Counted from the stretch's first letter, positions 39,430-50,660 are shown. The stretch: 64,000 nt of DNA from Micromussa lordhowensis (GCA_964020085.1 OZ026596.1:45925311-45989310); one strand, 5' to 3'. Notes: generated by a model not told the origin, from the letters alone. Translations and numbers: made by a program.

Positions 39430-39480
39430 CTGGGTCCTGAAGGCGACTTAGTTCATTTATCTCTTCATTGTCATTGTCAT
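39430..39480 (-). CDS. Candidate acidic exon of the modular protein
   Basis: Phase 1-1 if the donor is CCAG/GTAACC. Codes DDNDNEEINELSRLQDP after a TCTCTAG acceptor with a pyrimidine tract, and would splice in phase to TSP1 repeat A. The open frame continues to a TGA at about 39265, so this could also be a longer or terminal exon. Confidence 0.35.
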
Positions 39481-39579
39481 CTAGAGAACCAAGAAGAGAA
39501 ATTCAATAAACTCAGACTAAGGTATAAAGTTGATAATAAGTAATAACTAAATTCATCGAATGATGAGCCCACTAAATGA

Positions 39580-40022
39580 CTTGACTGACTGACTGACAGG
39601 CCGGATGGCCGGCTGCATGGCTGGCTGGCCAGCGGGCTGACTCATTCACTTAACTAACCAGCTGGCTAATTTGACGGACTGACTAACTTAACTGACTGGC
39701 TAACTAACTTGACGGACTGACTTTGGAATAACTGACTGACTGACTGATTCACTTAATTGAAAATGACTGACTGACTGGCTGGCTGGTAGGCTGGCTGGCT
39801 GACTGACTGACTGACGGACTTGGGAGTGACTGACTGACTGACTCACTGACTGGCTGACTGACTGACTTACTTACTGACTGACTAGCTCGCTGGCTCTCAG
39901 GCTGGCTGGTTAGCTAACGAAATGACTGACCTGGGAATGACTGTCTTAACTGGGAATGACAAACTGTCTGGCTGACTGACTTGGGAGTGACTGAATGACT
40001 GACTGACTGACTGACTGACTGG

Positions 40023-40053
<31 letters not shown>

Positions 40054-40056
40054 GTT

Positions 40057-40088
<32 letters not shown>

Positions 40089-40165
40089 TGGGAGTGACTG
40101 AATGACTGGCTGACTGACTGACTATCACTCACTCACTGACTTGGGAGTGACTGACTGACTGATCT
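39580..40165. repeat. (CTGA)n tetranucleotide satellite, about 580 bp
   Basis: Degenerate TGAC/CTGA repeat with interspersed CTGG units and a recurrent GACTTGGGAGTGACTGA phrase, giving a higher-order period of roughly 80-180 bases. Confidence 0.9.
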
Positions 40166-40886
40166 CCCCTAGTGGAGAGAAATTAAAAGAATACTTGTTT
40201 AGTTCACGAATGTGATGGTCGGTTTTGGCAATTGTCAATGCTGCTTAGTTTAACAATAGACAAAATAATCAATCAAATGATTAATTTGCGGTTGACTGCT
40301 AACTTAACGCTCTACTAAACTTATGCAAACTTTCAGAAATCAGGCCTATTTCATGGAGCATTTATTTACGTTAGTATATTAGGATACAATTATACTTTAA
40401 AGTAAAAAACCCTACCCTTTACTTGTTGCCTCTTAACTGTGCCTTTTTCGTCGGGAAGTAAAGACTCTATAATTTCCCTAAAGTTTGGGCCATTTGCTAC
40501 TATAAGAAGCGAGATAGTAATCAAACAATTTTTTTTATAGAATAGTTTTTCTGAACCTTAAAGTTAAATAACTGTAAAGAATTACTAAGTTCTCTCGAAC
40601 CTCGTGGATCCACCAGCTTTCTGTCAGGTTGCCGTAGCAATTTACCGGTAATTGTTTATACACCTGGGTGCAGAGATGCAATGCACAAGAGGGAAGTGTC
40701 TTGATGCAACTACATTAAAGGACCCAGACCCACGGCCTGCTGCTCCCGTGCCGCATTAAATATTTAACTTTCATTTGAACACGCATAATTCATGTGTCAT
40801 TGTCTCTTTGATTAAGTTGCTCACTGATTGAATTAATTTACTTATTTAAAATATTCCTAAATGTAAATTTTAGCTTTTCAGTAGGC
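40166..40886. other. Intergenic, then tRNA-Lys unit flank
   Basis: Nothing recognised until about 40780, where the flank shared with 33170-33267 begins. Confidence 0.45.
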
Positions 40887-40959
40887 GCCCGACTAGCTCA
40901 GTCAGTAGAGCATGAGACTCTTAATCTCAGGGTCGTGGGCTTGAGCCCCACGTTGGGCG
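40887..40959 (+). tRNA. tRNA-Lys (CUU), variant copy
   Basis: All stems pair (acceptor GCCCGAC/GTTGGGC), anticodon CTT. Differences: D loop A for G, and the T loop reads CTTGAGC, losing T54 of box B. May be weakly active or a pseudogene. Confidence 0.7.
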
Positions 40960-41435
40960 TTTCGTAATACATTTTTATTATTAATTTTTTCTTTTTTTAC
41001 CTGATGTCTTTATTCTTTCCCACTGCAATAATGCAAATACTCTCGTTCAACTCATGTGCCCTGCTTGGGCACAACACACAATTATGAAACTAAAATAACA
41101 TTTCAGCGCGCACTGATGATTGAATATTTAATTTCCAATCACCGGATCTTGTGCTCACCTGCCACTCAACAAATTACACAAGGAATATTTTACGCCTGCA
41201 TTAATTTAGAGGAAGTGCTAGCATGTAAACTCAGTGAAGTTGCTGTTTCTTTATCTATTAGTTTACAGATCCTACGTATACCGGGAGCATTTTCGTTTGC
41301 GGTCCCTTGTATCATTGAATTTCCTATTTCAGACCTGATCTATATCAAAAGAGACAACTTGGTACGATACTCAACCGACTCACACGCGTTGTCTTCTTAT
41401 CTCTCAGTTCATGATCAACTTCATAAATGTGTATT

Positions 41436-41568
41436 TGTAGGGTGCGTGACATGTTTCGTTGAGTTTGTGACTGCGAGCTCATGAGCCGCAATGTGTGCTG
41501 GGAACGAATGTGAGAGAAACCATGTGCTCGAATAACAAATATTTCTGATTTGATTTGAGCGTGTAACA
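41436..41568 (+). repeat. 5' LTR of second gypsy element
   Basis: 133 bp, TGTAG...TAACA, followed by the primer-binding site. Carries a short insertion (ACATGTTTCGT) relative to the 3' LTR and lacks about 25 bases present there. Confidence 0.8.
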
Positions 41569-41793
41569 TTGGCGACCCTGCCAGGACTGGAACAAAGAAG
41601 CTTTTCATCGACGAAGAGCCGCCGGGAGTTGTGAAGGACAAAGTGGTTGGTACGTTTGGTTGATTTGTTGAGCGCGAGTTGGTTGTGGTCTACGGCTGTC
41701 GACGGCGTAATGATTGCGACGTGAAGTGTCGCATTTCTATTGCGGACGGCGGATTGTACTGTTGGTGAGTACGAAAGATTTATTTTTTGAAGT

Positions 41794-42970
41794 ATGGCGG
41801 ATATCGAGAGTTGAAGTTGAAATTCAGGCCGCGTTGTGTACATTGAGCGAGGAAAGACTTAAAATTACTTTGCCACCTGAGAGCAAGGCAAGGTTGGTCC
41901 TTATCCGAGCTTTAAATAAATATCTCGAAACGGAGGAACTAGATTATGAGAAACTCAAAGGGTTATCGTCGTCTCTAAGCATGCAGGGAAAAGAAATTGC
42001 ACAGGAACAGAAAACGGCACCGCCCAAGGCCCCTGAAAACAATAACACGACTGTCAAAGCACAACAAAAATCAGCAGTATCAATTTCAAAATTCAAACGC
42101 GACTTAAAGATTTGGAGCCAGATTGGCGACGTGTCGCAGAAGGATCGGTTGAGTTTTTCCTCGCTAGTATATCAAATTGAGAATGGTTTAAAGAATGATT
42201 ATACAAAGGATGAAATTAAAGAAGCTGTAATAAAAGCAATAAATCCTGCGTTAAGCCTAAGAGGTTACTTAGAGGGAAAGCCGGATTTAACACTGGCTAA
42301 ATTGAGGAGAATTATGCGTTCTCATTATCAGGAGAAAACAGCAACCGAACTATATCATCAGTTGAGCTCAACTGTCCAGCAGCCAAAGGAAAAGCCTCAA
42401 GAGTTCTTTATCTGCCTTCTCGATTTGAAACAAAAGATCTTGTTTCCATCTCAAGAACTGAAATATGATCCTACTATATTGTCCATAGCTTTTCCCTTGG
42501 CCTGCAAAATGAGAACATCAAGATCGAAATGAAGCCTTACCTAGAGAAGAAAGGTATGAGCGATGAAGAGCTATTCGAGAAACTAAATGTGTGTTTCAGT
42601 AACGAGATGGAGCGATCACAGAAATTTGGTTCACAGCTAACCCCCAAGGTAAATGCTGTTCAAGAAGGAGGGGACAAGCAGGCAAAAAAGAATACTGAGG
42701 TGGAGCAAGCCCTTATGAAAGAACTAAGAGAGCTTAACAGAGAGTTCGGGCCCCACCCCAAGCTGAAACTCCCCCACACAGCAGCCTATGAGACAACCTC
42801 CACAGTGTAGGACCTGCCAACAAAGTAGGAATGGATGGCTTTGCAACCATTGCTTCAGGTGTTGGGCTAGTGGCCGTTATGTACGCGAGTGTAATGCCCA
42901 TTTTAGCCGACGCTCTCCTGCAGAATTTCAGAGAAACAGTCAGAGGTCACGCCCATGGAACAGGGTGTGA
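41794..42970 (+). pseudogene. Gag of second gypsy element, frames broken
   Basis: MADIES at 41794 goes straight into a stop. The main gag frame (EIQAALCTLSEERLK..., helical capsid-like region with FKRDLKIWSQIGDVS and PQEFFICLLDLKQKI) runs in another frame to 42532. It continues in a third to 42810, and the CCHC-like CNHCFRCWASGRYVREC lies in a further frame near 42845-42900. At least three frame breaks. Confidence 0.8.
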
Positions 42971-43197
42971 CCAGGTAAGAAAATCAGTCCCGTTGCGTTC
43001 AGTGTGGAAAACAAGGAACAGACCATGAACCACTTAACCGCTGCGGAGCCTGTAAGATAGTAGATACTGTTCAAAAGGATGTCAAGTAAAACACAGAACT
43101 GTGCACAAACCAGTTTGCATGGCTATCCAGGAACTTGAGAAACAGAAAGCAGCTGAAGATGCTGGTGATGATTTGAACACGTTTCCCTGCCACTTAA

Positions 43198-43606
43198 GGC
43201 GGGGGTAAACATGAATAGGTGTGAAATTTGAAGTGATATAAAAAAGGAAATTGTTAGGATTAAGATGGGTTGGAAACGCTACCAGACAGTTGACCCCCGC
43301 AAAAGAGAGCCCCAGGTTGCTAGGGGACTGTTTGGTATCCGTCTACTAATTCTTCACTTCAAATTTCAATTTTCCAAATCCATCAAATCTTCAACATTTC
43401 ATATTTTCCTCAATTTAACCTATCCTTTGAGAAAAAATATCTCTTTCCCAAAATGCCCAAACATCACCCAAAAATTTACACAAAACCGTCAAACAGTGGT
43501 TAATGAGATAAGCAGAAAGATTTAGTGTCGCTTGAAACGTGACTGAGATATTGGCAGAAAGGCCGTGTTAAGCAACCTCAAAACAGCCTTCACGTTTACC
43601 CCCTCC
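43198..43606. mobile_element. piggyBac-type MITE (409 bp) inside the gypsy element
   Basis: Flanked by TTAA on both sides (43194-43197, 43607-43610). The ends GGCGGGGGTAAAC and GTTTACCCCCTCC are inverted repeats with one mismatch. No coding capacity. TTAA targets with GG-starting ends are the piggyBac signature. Confidence 0.85.
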
Positions 43607-44077
43607 TTAAATCGATCATTATCAGAAAATTCAAGCTGTAAACAATTTCAAGTTAGAGAATATCAAGAATAGCACGAGCTCAACACGCTTGCTGAATTTG
43701 GACACTGAAAATGTAAATTTACAACATCAGGGAAACGTAAACAAACTTGGTACCAAAACGAGGCTACGCCTCGTGTGATTAGAAGAAATGCTCCCACAAG
43801 GGAGCAAATGAGGCTTTTGCCTCAAATATAAAGAAATTGCAATAAGAACGCATTGGAGCTCCCTCGTGCGGGTGGACCGGTGAGGGTGGGACTCTGCAGA
43901 GACTCTGCTCCCCATAACTCAGCCCCATGAGGGGGGTTGGGGGGAGCAGAGACGGGGAATCATTTTACTCAAATGATTAATTGGATTTTTTTTCATTGTT
44001 ATATAAACATGTTAAAATACTTTTACAACTTGTATCAATAATAGTGGACTGTATCTGGCCCGGAAAATTGGATGTAG

Positions 44078-44527
44078 ATGTTGAGAAAGCTTCGTAATAG
44101 TCAGTCATTAACGCCAAGACAGCAGGCTGGACTGACAAATATCGTAGGACGGTGGTGCGTGGTAAAATGCCTAATTCAGGGAAAGGAAGAGGATGCATTA
44201 TGGGATACAGGCTCTCAGGTCTGTGTTGTGTCAAGACAGTGGCAACAGACTCACTTACCGCTGGAGGATTTAAGAAATGTTGAAGAGTTGCTGGGGGCTG
44301 GAGAAGAGTTAAATTTGGAAGCAAGGAATGGGACAGACATTCCACTTGATTGTTGGATTGAGGTCAGGTTTAAGTTGGCTGGAGATGACACCACTGCTGA
44401 TGAACTGACAGTTCCAGTACTTGTGGGACAAAAGGAGCAAGAGTACCCGATCATTGGCTTTAATGTTATAGAAGAAGTTCTCAGTCAACACAGTGAAAAT
44501 CCCCAAGCGGCAAGTAACATTATTTAG
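44078..44527 (+). pseudogene. Aspartic protease region of second gypsy element
   Basis: LWDTGSQVCVVS carries the catalytic DTG, followed by DIPLDCWIEVRF and YPIIGFNVIEE (flap and hydrophobic G motif). The frame is open but separated by stops from gag and from the following piece (44639-44947). Confidence 0.8.
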
Positions 44528-45004
44528 CAGTCGTTCCCTTCAGTTCACCATACTCACGTAGGAACTCTGATCAATTTTATCCAGTCAAGACCACAGGATA
44601 TCGGTACTACAGCTGTTAAAGTCGGAAAGAGAGATGTTATGCTGCCAAAAGGAGAGGCAACGAAAGTTAAGTGTCAAATTCACTTCGGGCCTGTTCCAGA
44701 GGGAATGCCAGTGATATTTGAGCCCAAGGAAGACAGCGAGCTCCCGGACAGACTGGAGTTGGATGACGAACTCACTAAAATAACCATGGGAACATCCAGT
44801 CACGTGACCATCTTGGTCCGCAACAATACAGACAGAAACATCTTGTTAAAGCGCAGAACAGAACACATGGTACACATGGTTAAGTCAGTTTTACGAATTC
44901 CACGCCCTCCCGACCAAACGTACACTCGAGAAGAGGAGGAACCTTAGTCAGAAGCTACCTCACATCAAGGTCACGAACAAGATGAATGGGAGCCACCAGT
45001 CGAC

Positions 45005-46367
45005 TTGAGTCAGCTAGAAGAAAATGAACAATTGATTGTCCGCGAAATGCTACGACAAGAAGCTGGTACCTTTGCAAGAAACGACGATGATGTTGGCTGT
45101 GTTGAGAATTTGGAGCTTGATATCCAGCTAAAGGACAATGAGCCAGTACGGAAGAACTATATCTCCATCCCCAAGCCACTCTATGGAGAAGTGAAAGAGT
45201 ACTTAGAAGACCTGATTAATCGAAACTGGATCTCCAAGTCCCGTTCGGCTTACTCCTCACCCATACGGTTGAAAAGATTTACAAGGACTTTGTACCGCGA
45301 TTTGGATTTCCAGCCCGTATCCACAGTGATCAAGGAGGAGAATTTGAGAACAATCTCTTCCGCCAACTGCACAAACTGTCTGGCGTTTCCAAGTCTCGCA
45401 CCAGCCCCTACCACCCTCAAGGGAATGGGCAAGTTGAGAAGATGAGCCGCACGCTATTGTCTATGTTGCGAACACTCCCAGATCTGAAGAAACGAAAGTG
45501 GGATGAATCGCTCAACAAGATGATCCACGCGTACAATTGCACTAAGCATGAGGCACGGGATAGGCTCCGTATTATTTGTTGTTTGGACGAACACCACGCC
45601 TACCCATCGACCTGGTGTTCAATTTGAATCAAGATCGCGCAGGAGGAGATTACAACACTTGCGCCCAAACTTGGCAGCATGATATGAAGGAGGCATACCA
45701 GATAGCTCAACAGAATGCAAAGAAGATCGCAGAGCGCGGCAAGGAATATTACAACAAAAGAGTCTCAGGTGCAGGAGTTCTCCAGCCAGGCGATCGGGTG
45801 CTAGTTAGGAACTTAACAGAGCGTGGTGGACCTGGAAAACTACGATCCCACTGGGAGCACGTTATCCACGTTGTAGCTGAACGAATGGGAGTCCAAAGTC
45901 CAGTTTACAAAGTTAAGCCTGAGAGTGGGGATGGCCGCACAAGAGTGCGTCATCGGAATTTACTACTTCCTTGTGACACCCTAGAGTTAGGTGCCCCAAA
46001 CCTGGGATTTGGTACACGACCCCGAAAAACAACAGCAGAGAAACAACCTTTGTCTGTATCGGGAAATCATTTACAGAGCTCGAGAGAAGAAGATGATTTC
46101 GGTAGTGTGGACCTTGTGGAAGAAATATATTCTGAAGTAAGAGCTCCAAAGTCAGTGTCTCTAGAAGATGAGTTGCCTTCAGCTTCAGTCGAGAATCATG
46201 CGACTACGGAGAGTACCAATAAGCCATCAGACGAAGTACAACCTGCAAACGCAGGGAATGCTAAAAATGACGAAACTGAACAATCAGAGGGGGAGGACAT
46301 TGCTGAACAGACCGTCGCAGATACTGACTTACAATACCCTGGGAAACCCACAGTACCAGTGTCCTGA
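45005..46367 (+). pseudogene. RT start fused by deletion to integrase, second gypsy element
   Basis: 45005-45270 codes the spacer and first RT strand. From about 45272 the next frame codes the middle of the integrase (second catalytic D in HSDQGGEF, E in GNGQVEKM), continuing after another frame change (45576-46367) with the GPY/F-like C-terminal region (LQPGDRVLVRNLTERGGPGKLRSHW). The join lies inside 45265-45275. Confidence 0.82.
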
Positions 46368-46651
46368 GCCAGTAGCAAGCAGTTTATCCGTAAACTCTGT
46401 CCAAGCCCCAACCACGGCAGCTATTCACACTGGAGTACCCCTTTATTTCTAGGTGTGGCCATGCTGTTTACAACCTGTTTACTTCTAGAGGGCATGAAAG
46501 AAACTTCATCTAAGACCTGAACATTCCAGAGAAAAGCGTGCAAGACACTAAAGGAAACAATGTTAAGCAACATTTACAGTATAGCTGCAGAGAACTCTGA
46601 TAAATAGTTTTGTAATATTTTGAAGAACACTTTCATTTTGTTGCGGAAGTG

Positions 46652-46795
46652 TGTATGATGCGTGAGTTTGTGACTGCGAGCTTATGAGCCGCAATGTGTG
46701 CTGGGAACGAGTGTGAGAGAACCATGTGTTTGAAGAGTGTTGAAAAGTTCGGAGCTTGTACTTTAATATTTCTGATTTGATTTGAGCGTGTAACA
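46652..46795 (+). repeat. 3' LTR of second gypsy element
   Basis: 144 bp, TGTATGATG...GTAACA, then TATT and, 25 bases after the LTR, a tRNA-Lys relic. Confidence 0.8.
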
Positions 46796-46820
46796 TATTG
46801 CATGACGAGATCAATTGTTT

Positions 46821-46893
46821 GCCCGGCTAGCTCAGTCGGTAGAGCATGACACTCCTAATCTCAGGGTCGTTGGTTAGAGCCCCACGTTGGGCG
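46821..46893 (+). pseudogene. tRNA-Lys pseudogene (anticodon now CCU)
   Basis: Full-length alignment to the intact genes, but the anticodon is CCT, the anticodon stem has a C-C mismatch, and the T arm (GTTGG, loop TTAGAGC) breaks box B. Confidence 0.85.
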
Positions 46894-46954
46894 TATCGAA
46901 AATATTTTTTTATTATCGAGAATTGAATATTTTTTATGATTTATATTTTTTTCA

Positions 46955-47240
46955 GGCTCCTTCTTCAGTTGCTTAAATTGGAAAATTCACTGCGATGATC
47001 ATTCTTCACTTTCATCTATAACCGCAGTTCATATGAATTATTTCATATATACTTACATAATTTCACTCCTCACGGGAAGATATGAACTCAACAAATTGAC
47101 ATCGCTTCCAATGTGTGACTTCATAGCTCAGTTGGTAGAGCATCGCACCGGTATCGCGGAGGTCACGGGTTTGAATCCCGTTGAAGCCCTGATTTTTTTT
47201 TTTTTCAGGCTTCTTCTTTTCAGTTGCTTAAATTGGAAAA
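46955..47240 (+). repeat. tRNA-derived repeat unit, second locus
   Basis: Leader, tRNA-Thr-like core (47117-47189, with GACTTCA acceptor mismatch) and trailer in the same order as at 38920-39170. Trailer and leader share CAGGCT(T/C)C(T/C)TCTT..AGTTGCTTAAATTGGAAAA. Confidence 0.75.
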
Positions 47241-47379
47241 CTCACTTAGCGCTTATTAACCGAGCTGGAGGTCTGAATAGGAGAATCTTGACCGAGGTTC
47301 GTGAGTACAGACCGAACGCCGTGAGGTCTGTACACAACGACCGAGGTCCCATACAGACCTACTAAGTGGCGTTTCCTTC

Positions 47380-48290
47380 GGGATAACTCCTCTCCGAGTG
47401 CTCAAATTCTAACACCCTTTTATTCGAATTGCCTTTCTGTTTTGTCCAGTCTCCGTAAGATCTTGTCTTGCCAAGACTGGCGCAATTTTGTTTTTACTTC
47501 AAAGAAATGTTATTACACTCTACTTAAGGAAAAGTCATCCTCACCCGTTATTCACCGATATTGGGTCTCGTTTTTAACTATTGGTTTTGACCTGGATCGG
47601 CATTGGTCACTTGTTCGTGATAACTTTTGTGAGAATTTCAAAAATGATCTACTTTGGTTAATTGTATTACGCGCGGTTAAGGTTCGCGATGCATGGAAAA
47701 ATCAGGGCTACATTAACTCCGATCGCTGTCCTTAATTGCTCCCGCGTGAAGGCCGTTTGGTCACACGTCTCGCCTTTTTTGTCTTCTCTTCTTGGTGTGA
47801 CATTTCCACCTAACTGCTTTTCCGTCTTCTTTTTCCAGTGGCCTCGTGCAGACGCTAAGAGTGCACGCTTGGCCAGATTTCTGATTAAAACAACTCTTTA
47901 CGGACTTTGGAAATTCCGAAATAAAGCCACTTTTCATAATGGTCATGAAGATTCCCAGGCTATTATTCGTTACATTAAAACAGATATCTGGAAAAGAATT
48001 TCTTTAGATCACTTTCGCTTGTCGCAGTCCTTTTTTTGCATCCGCCTGGGAATCTACACTTTGTAAAGTTGCCGACTCTTCTTTTCATATTCTTCTCTAG
48101 TTTAGTCAATTTTATAGTTGTACAGAGACATTCTTGGGCATTATATTTGACAGTGTGAAGCTGAAGTAATACTCTAGGTTTTTATTTTAATACGGAATTT
48201 CTATGTGACGGGCCAGGCCCATGTGCTTTGCACTATTTATTATGTACATTAGCAGTTTATTGTGAATAAACTCATTTTAAAAGCTAAAAA
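47380..48290 (+). mobile_element. Tx1-like L1 LINE fragment (3' part)
   Basis: Codes in at least two frames IHRYWVSFLTIGFDLDRHWSLVRDNF, then VKAVWSHVSPFL and LIKTTLYGLWKFRNKATFHNG, the C-terminal region of coral Tx1/L1 elements. Several stops. The 3' UTR reads to AATAAACTC. Confidence 0.7.
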
Positions 48291-48539
48291 CTAACCTTTT
48301 TGCTTGCAAATGGCGATGAGCTGAATTTAATTCTGCCAAAGTTTGCTCTTTTTTTCTCATCAGGCTTTTTGGCACTGACATAAATATTGCTACATGAAAA
48401 TAGTCAATGATTTTGAATTTTAGTTTGCAACTTCTTCACTGAAAGCATTACCGGTCTAAGTGCCGGTCTAGATAGGAAAACCTAGACCGCTTTCATAATG
48501 GATTTCAGCCAATCAAATTTGTGAATTTGGTAGTTCCAG

Positions 48540-48782
48540 TCCTTGTGAGACAGAGCCATCTAATAATAATAATTTAGATGTACGCCGATTATATTTTAGT
48601 TTTTTAGGACAGTAGGACAGTAGGTAGTTTTTAATTCGTAGTTTTAATTATTGTATATTTTATATTTTATATCTATGACATTTGTATTTTTTATTTTAGC
48701 TTTTAATACTTTTTAATTTTTTACGGAGGACCTCCCTGAAAACCACGTATTTACGTGACGGGCGCTTCCTCCTTAAAGATTG

Positions 48783-48824
<42 letters not shown>

Positions 48825-48825
48825 A
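48540..48825 (+). repeat. LINE 3' tail with (ATT)n
   Basis: CTGAAAACCACGTATTTACGTGACGGGCGCTTCC-type tail followed by (TTA)n at 48785-48824; typical of CR1/L2-like 3' ends. No ORF left. Confidence 0.6.
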
Positions 48826-49170
48826 CGACAACACATGGACTGACATTAGAGGCAGTCCATTTGAAACTGTGTAATAATCTGTTTGGAGAGCTAAATTGTC
48901 ATCAGTTTTAATGTATAAGAATGAATGAATGTTTGGATTGTTTTGATGAGACATGGAAAAGCAACTCCATAACTGCTGTTGTCAGTTCAGTTAATATGCA
49001 ATGTCATGGCCATTGCCAGTTGCCAGTGAAGCGTTTGGATTGAGAATTGTTGTCTTGACAGTTCATAAATGACAGGCAATAAATTCACACAGATGAATAG
49101 GAATGATGTCACTTTTATTAATAATCTATTTATAGATTTCCGCTGAAATTCCATTATTTAAAACAATTGC
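48826..49170. repeat. tRNA-Lys duplication unit, copy C (no tRNA)
   Basis: Aligns with 6345-6700 and 4780-5060: GTCCATTTGAAACTGTGTAA, GATGAGACATGGAAAAG, TTGTTGTCTTGACAGTTCA, ACAGATGAATAGGAAT. Its tRNA end may be the relic at 46821, separated by the 46.9-48.8 kb repeats. Confidence 0.8.
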
Positions 49171-49307
49171 AACTGCCTCCTCCACAGGCTTTTCTTTTTC
49201 GTTCTGAGCGCAAAGAGCGATTGGGAGACTGGGAGTGAGCAAAAGGGCGCGAGCGGGAGCTGTTAGCAAGTGAGGTGAAACAGCACGAAAATCGTTTTTC
49301 CCATCAA

Positions 49308-49977
49308 ATGACGGAGTTTCCAGATGACGAAGACCTCCTTCTATCGTCAGAACACTTTTTAGTCGACAAAGTCGATGATTGTCGATCGACAGTAAGCATC
49401 TAAATAGAGGCATTCTATTTCTGGAGTGCACATGGCTTGTTACATTGAAGTTCAGGTGTAGTAAATGCTGTTCTTCTGTAGTTTACTTAAAGAGCATGAA
49501 GCCGAAACAAGTACTCCGAAACGTACCCGTTCTCTTTTAGAGAAATTCAACGACGCGGAGGAAGGAGAAGCAGAACGTAGAGGAGGAAAACATAACCTCA
49601 CACCTTCATCAAAGATAGCCATTTCACAAGGTAAACGTTTTGAAGTTAGATGTGAATTTTATGTTTGTGTGCTTTGCTCGATTGAAATGTTTCTTTGATT
49701 AAATGTCGTGAGGCAAAACTGTGTTTTGAAACGGAAGTATTTAATATTGTTTAATATTTCTGAAGCAAAACTTTCTGCAACTTAAAGATTGATGTTGTGA
49801 AAATTATTGAGTTGTTTGGTCGATATTCGTTTGGTCATTTAAGTAAAAACTAATTTGGGTCATTATTCATTTTATGTTTGACTAACAGGTGGAAAGCCTA
49901 AAGCTGGTGTGATTTTAAAATATTTTAAAGTATTGACGTCAATACTTGAAGCTTGCTGTCATCACCAGCTTCAGTAA
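49308..49977 (+). CDS. Candidate three-exon small gene, unknown
   Basis: Exon 49308-49391 (MTEFPDDEDLLLSSEHF...) with GTAAGC donor; exon 49495-49630 (HEAETSTPKRTRSLLEKFNDAEE...) with GTAAAC donor; exon 49889-49977 to a TAA. Phases agree at both junctions. The first acceptor (AAAGAG) is poor. Acidic, low-complexity, no domain. Could be the start of a gene or a chance model. Confidence 0.25.
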
Positions 49978-50201
49978 TTAATGCGGGGGTCATCGCTTTG
50001 AAATGCTGTTGGTATAATAATTTCCTGCATAGTTGCACTGATGGAGCTAGGGCAGGTAACAGATGCTAGACCACAACCGCAAACAAATAAAGTCAGATTC
50101 AACACAGGTAACATTAAGTTACGTTTTAATATATTTAAATCAGTATACAGAAAGACAATAAGCTACATACTAGTTATGCAACGCTTTCGAGTGGTATACT
50201 T

Positions 50202-50203
50202 AA

Positions 50204-50239
<36 letters not shown>

Positions 50240-50244
50240 CTATA

Positions 50245-50283
<39 letters not shown>
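50202..50283. repeat. Foldback hairpin, 37-bp arms
   Basis: AACAATTATTCCATGAGCGC...GATATGAGATG faces CATCTCATATCC...GGAATAATTGTT over an 8-base loop; few mismatches. Confidence 0.85.
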
Positions 50284-50302
<19 letters not shown>

Positions 50303-50379
50303 AAAATAAAGAACTAGACTACAATGAAAACAAAAAGGCCCAAAAAATCACGCATACGCACGCCATTTTTGTAGATCAT

Positions 50380-50660
50380 GGTATAATGGCTCATATACCA
50401 TGATGGCTAAGCCAATGAAAAGTCTCGAATTGCATTATACAATGATCCAGTTTTTAATAACACGGAATATCCCACTGGTCACTTGTATTTTATCGAAAGG
50501 CTCGTGTTTATAACAAGAAAATACAAGTGCCAAGTGGGGTATCGCTTCGCTCCGACGAAGGGCTAACGCTCGAAACGTCAGCTTCCGAATCTCTTTACGG
50601 TGGCCAATTCACATTCATGTTATCAACCCAGTTGCTAAACCAAATTATCCCATGGTATAC
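50380..50660. repeat. Interspersed repeat pieces
   Basis: 50382-50405 is a short palindrome around ATCATGGTATA. 50467-50540 is a second imperfect inverted repeat (CACTTGTATTTT / AAAATACAAGTG). 50545-50660 (GACGAAGGGCTAACGCTCGA, AACGTCAGC, TACGGTGGCCAATT) is a motif repeated widely in coral genomes; the GACGAA...CGAAAC core looks hammerhead-like but is not complete. Confidence 0.5.

Larger units (their letters stand above)
41436..46795 (+). mobile_element. Second Ty3/gypsy element, decayed and internally deleted
   Basis: LTRs at 41436-41568 and 46652-46795 share TGAGTTTGTGACTGCGAG, GAGCCGCAATGTGTGCTGGG and end GTGTAACA; they differ by indels. TATT flanks the element (41432-41435, 46796-46799). 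TGGCGACCCTGCCAGGAC after the 5' LTR is the primer-binding site. Gag, zinc knuckle and protease pieces are in several frames. The RT is cut off after [14 protein letters not shown] and joins directly to the middle of the integrase, so most of RT, RNase H and the integrase N-terminus is missing. A TTAA-flanked MITE lies between gag and protease. Confidence 0.88.

Noticed and set aside
46821..46893. tRNA-Arg (anticodon CCU)
   Set aside because: It is a mutated tRNA-Lys copy with broken anticodon stem and box B.
50545..50580. Hammerhead ribozyme
   Set aside because: A GACGAA...CGAAAC core is present but the CUGANGA box is altered and I cannot place all three stems.
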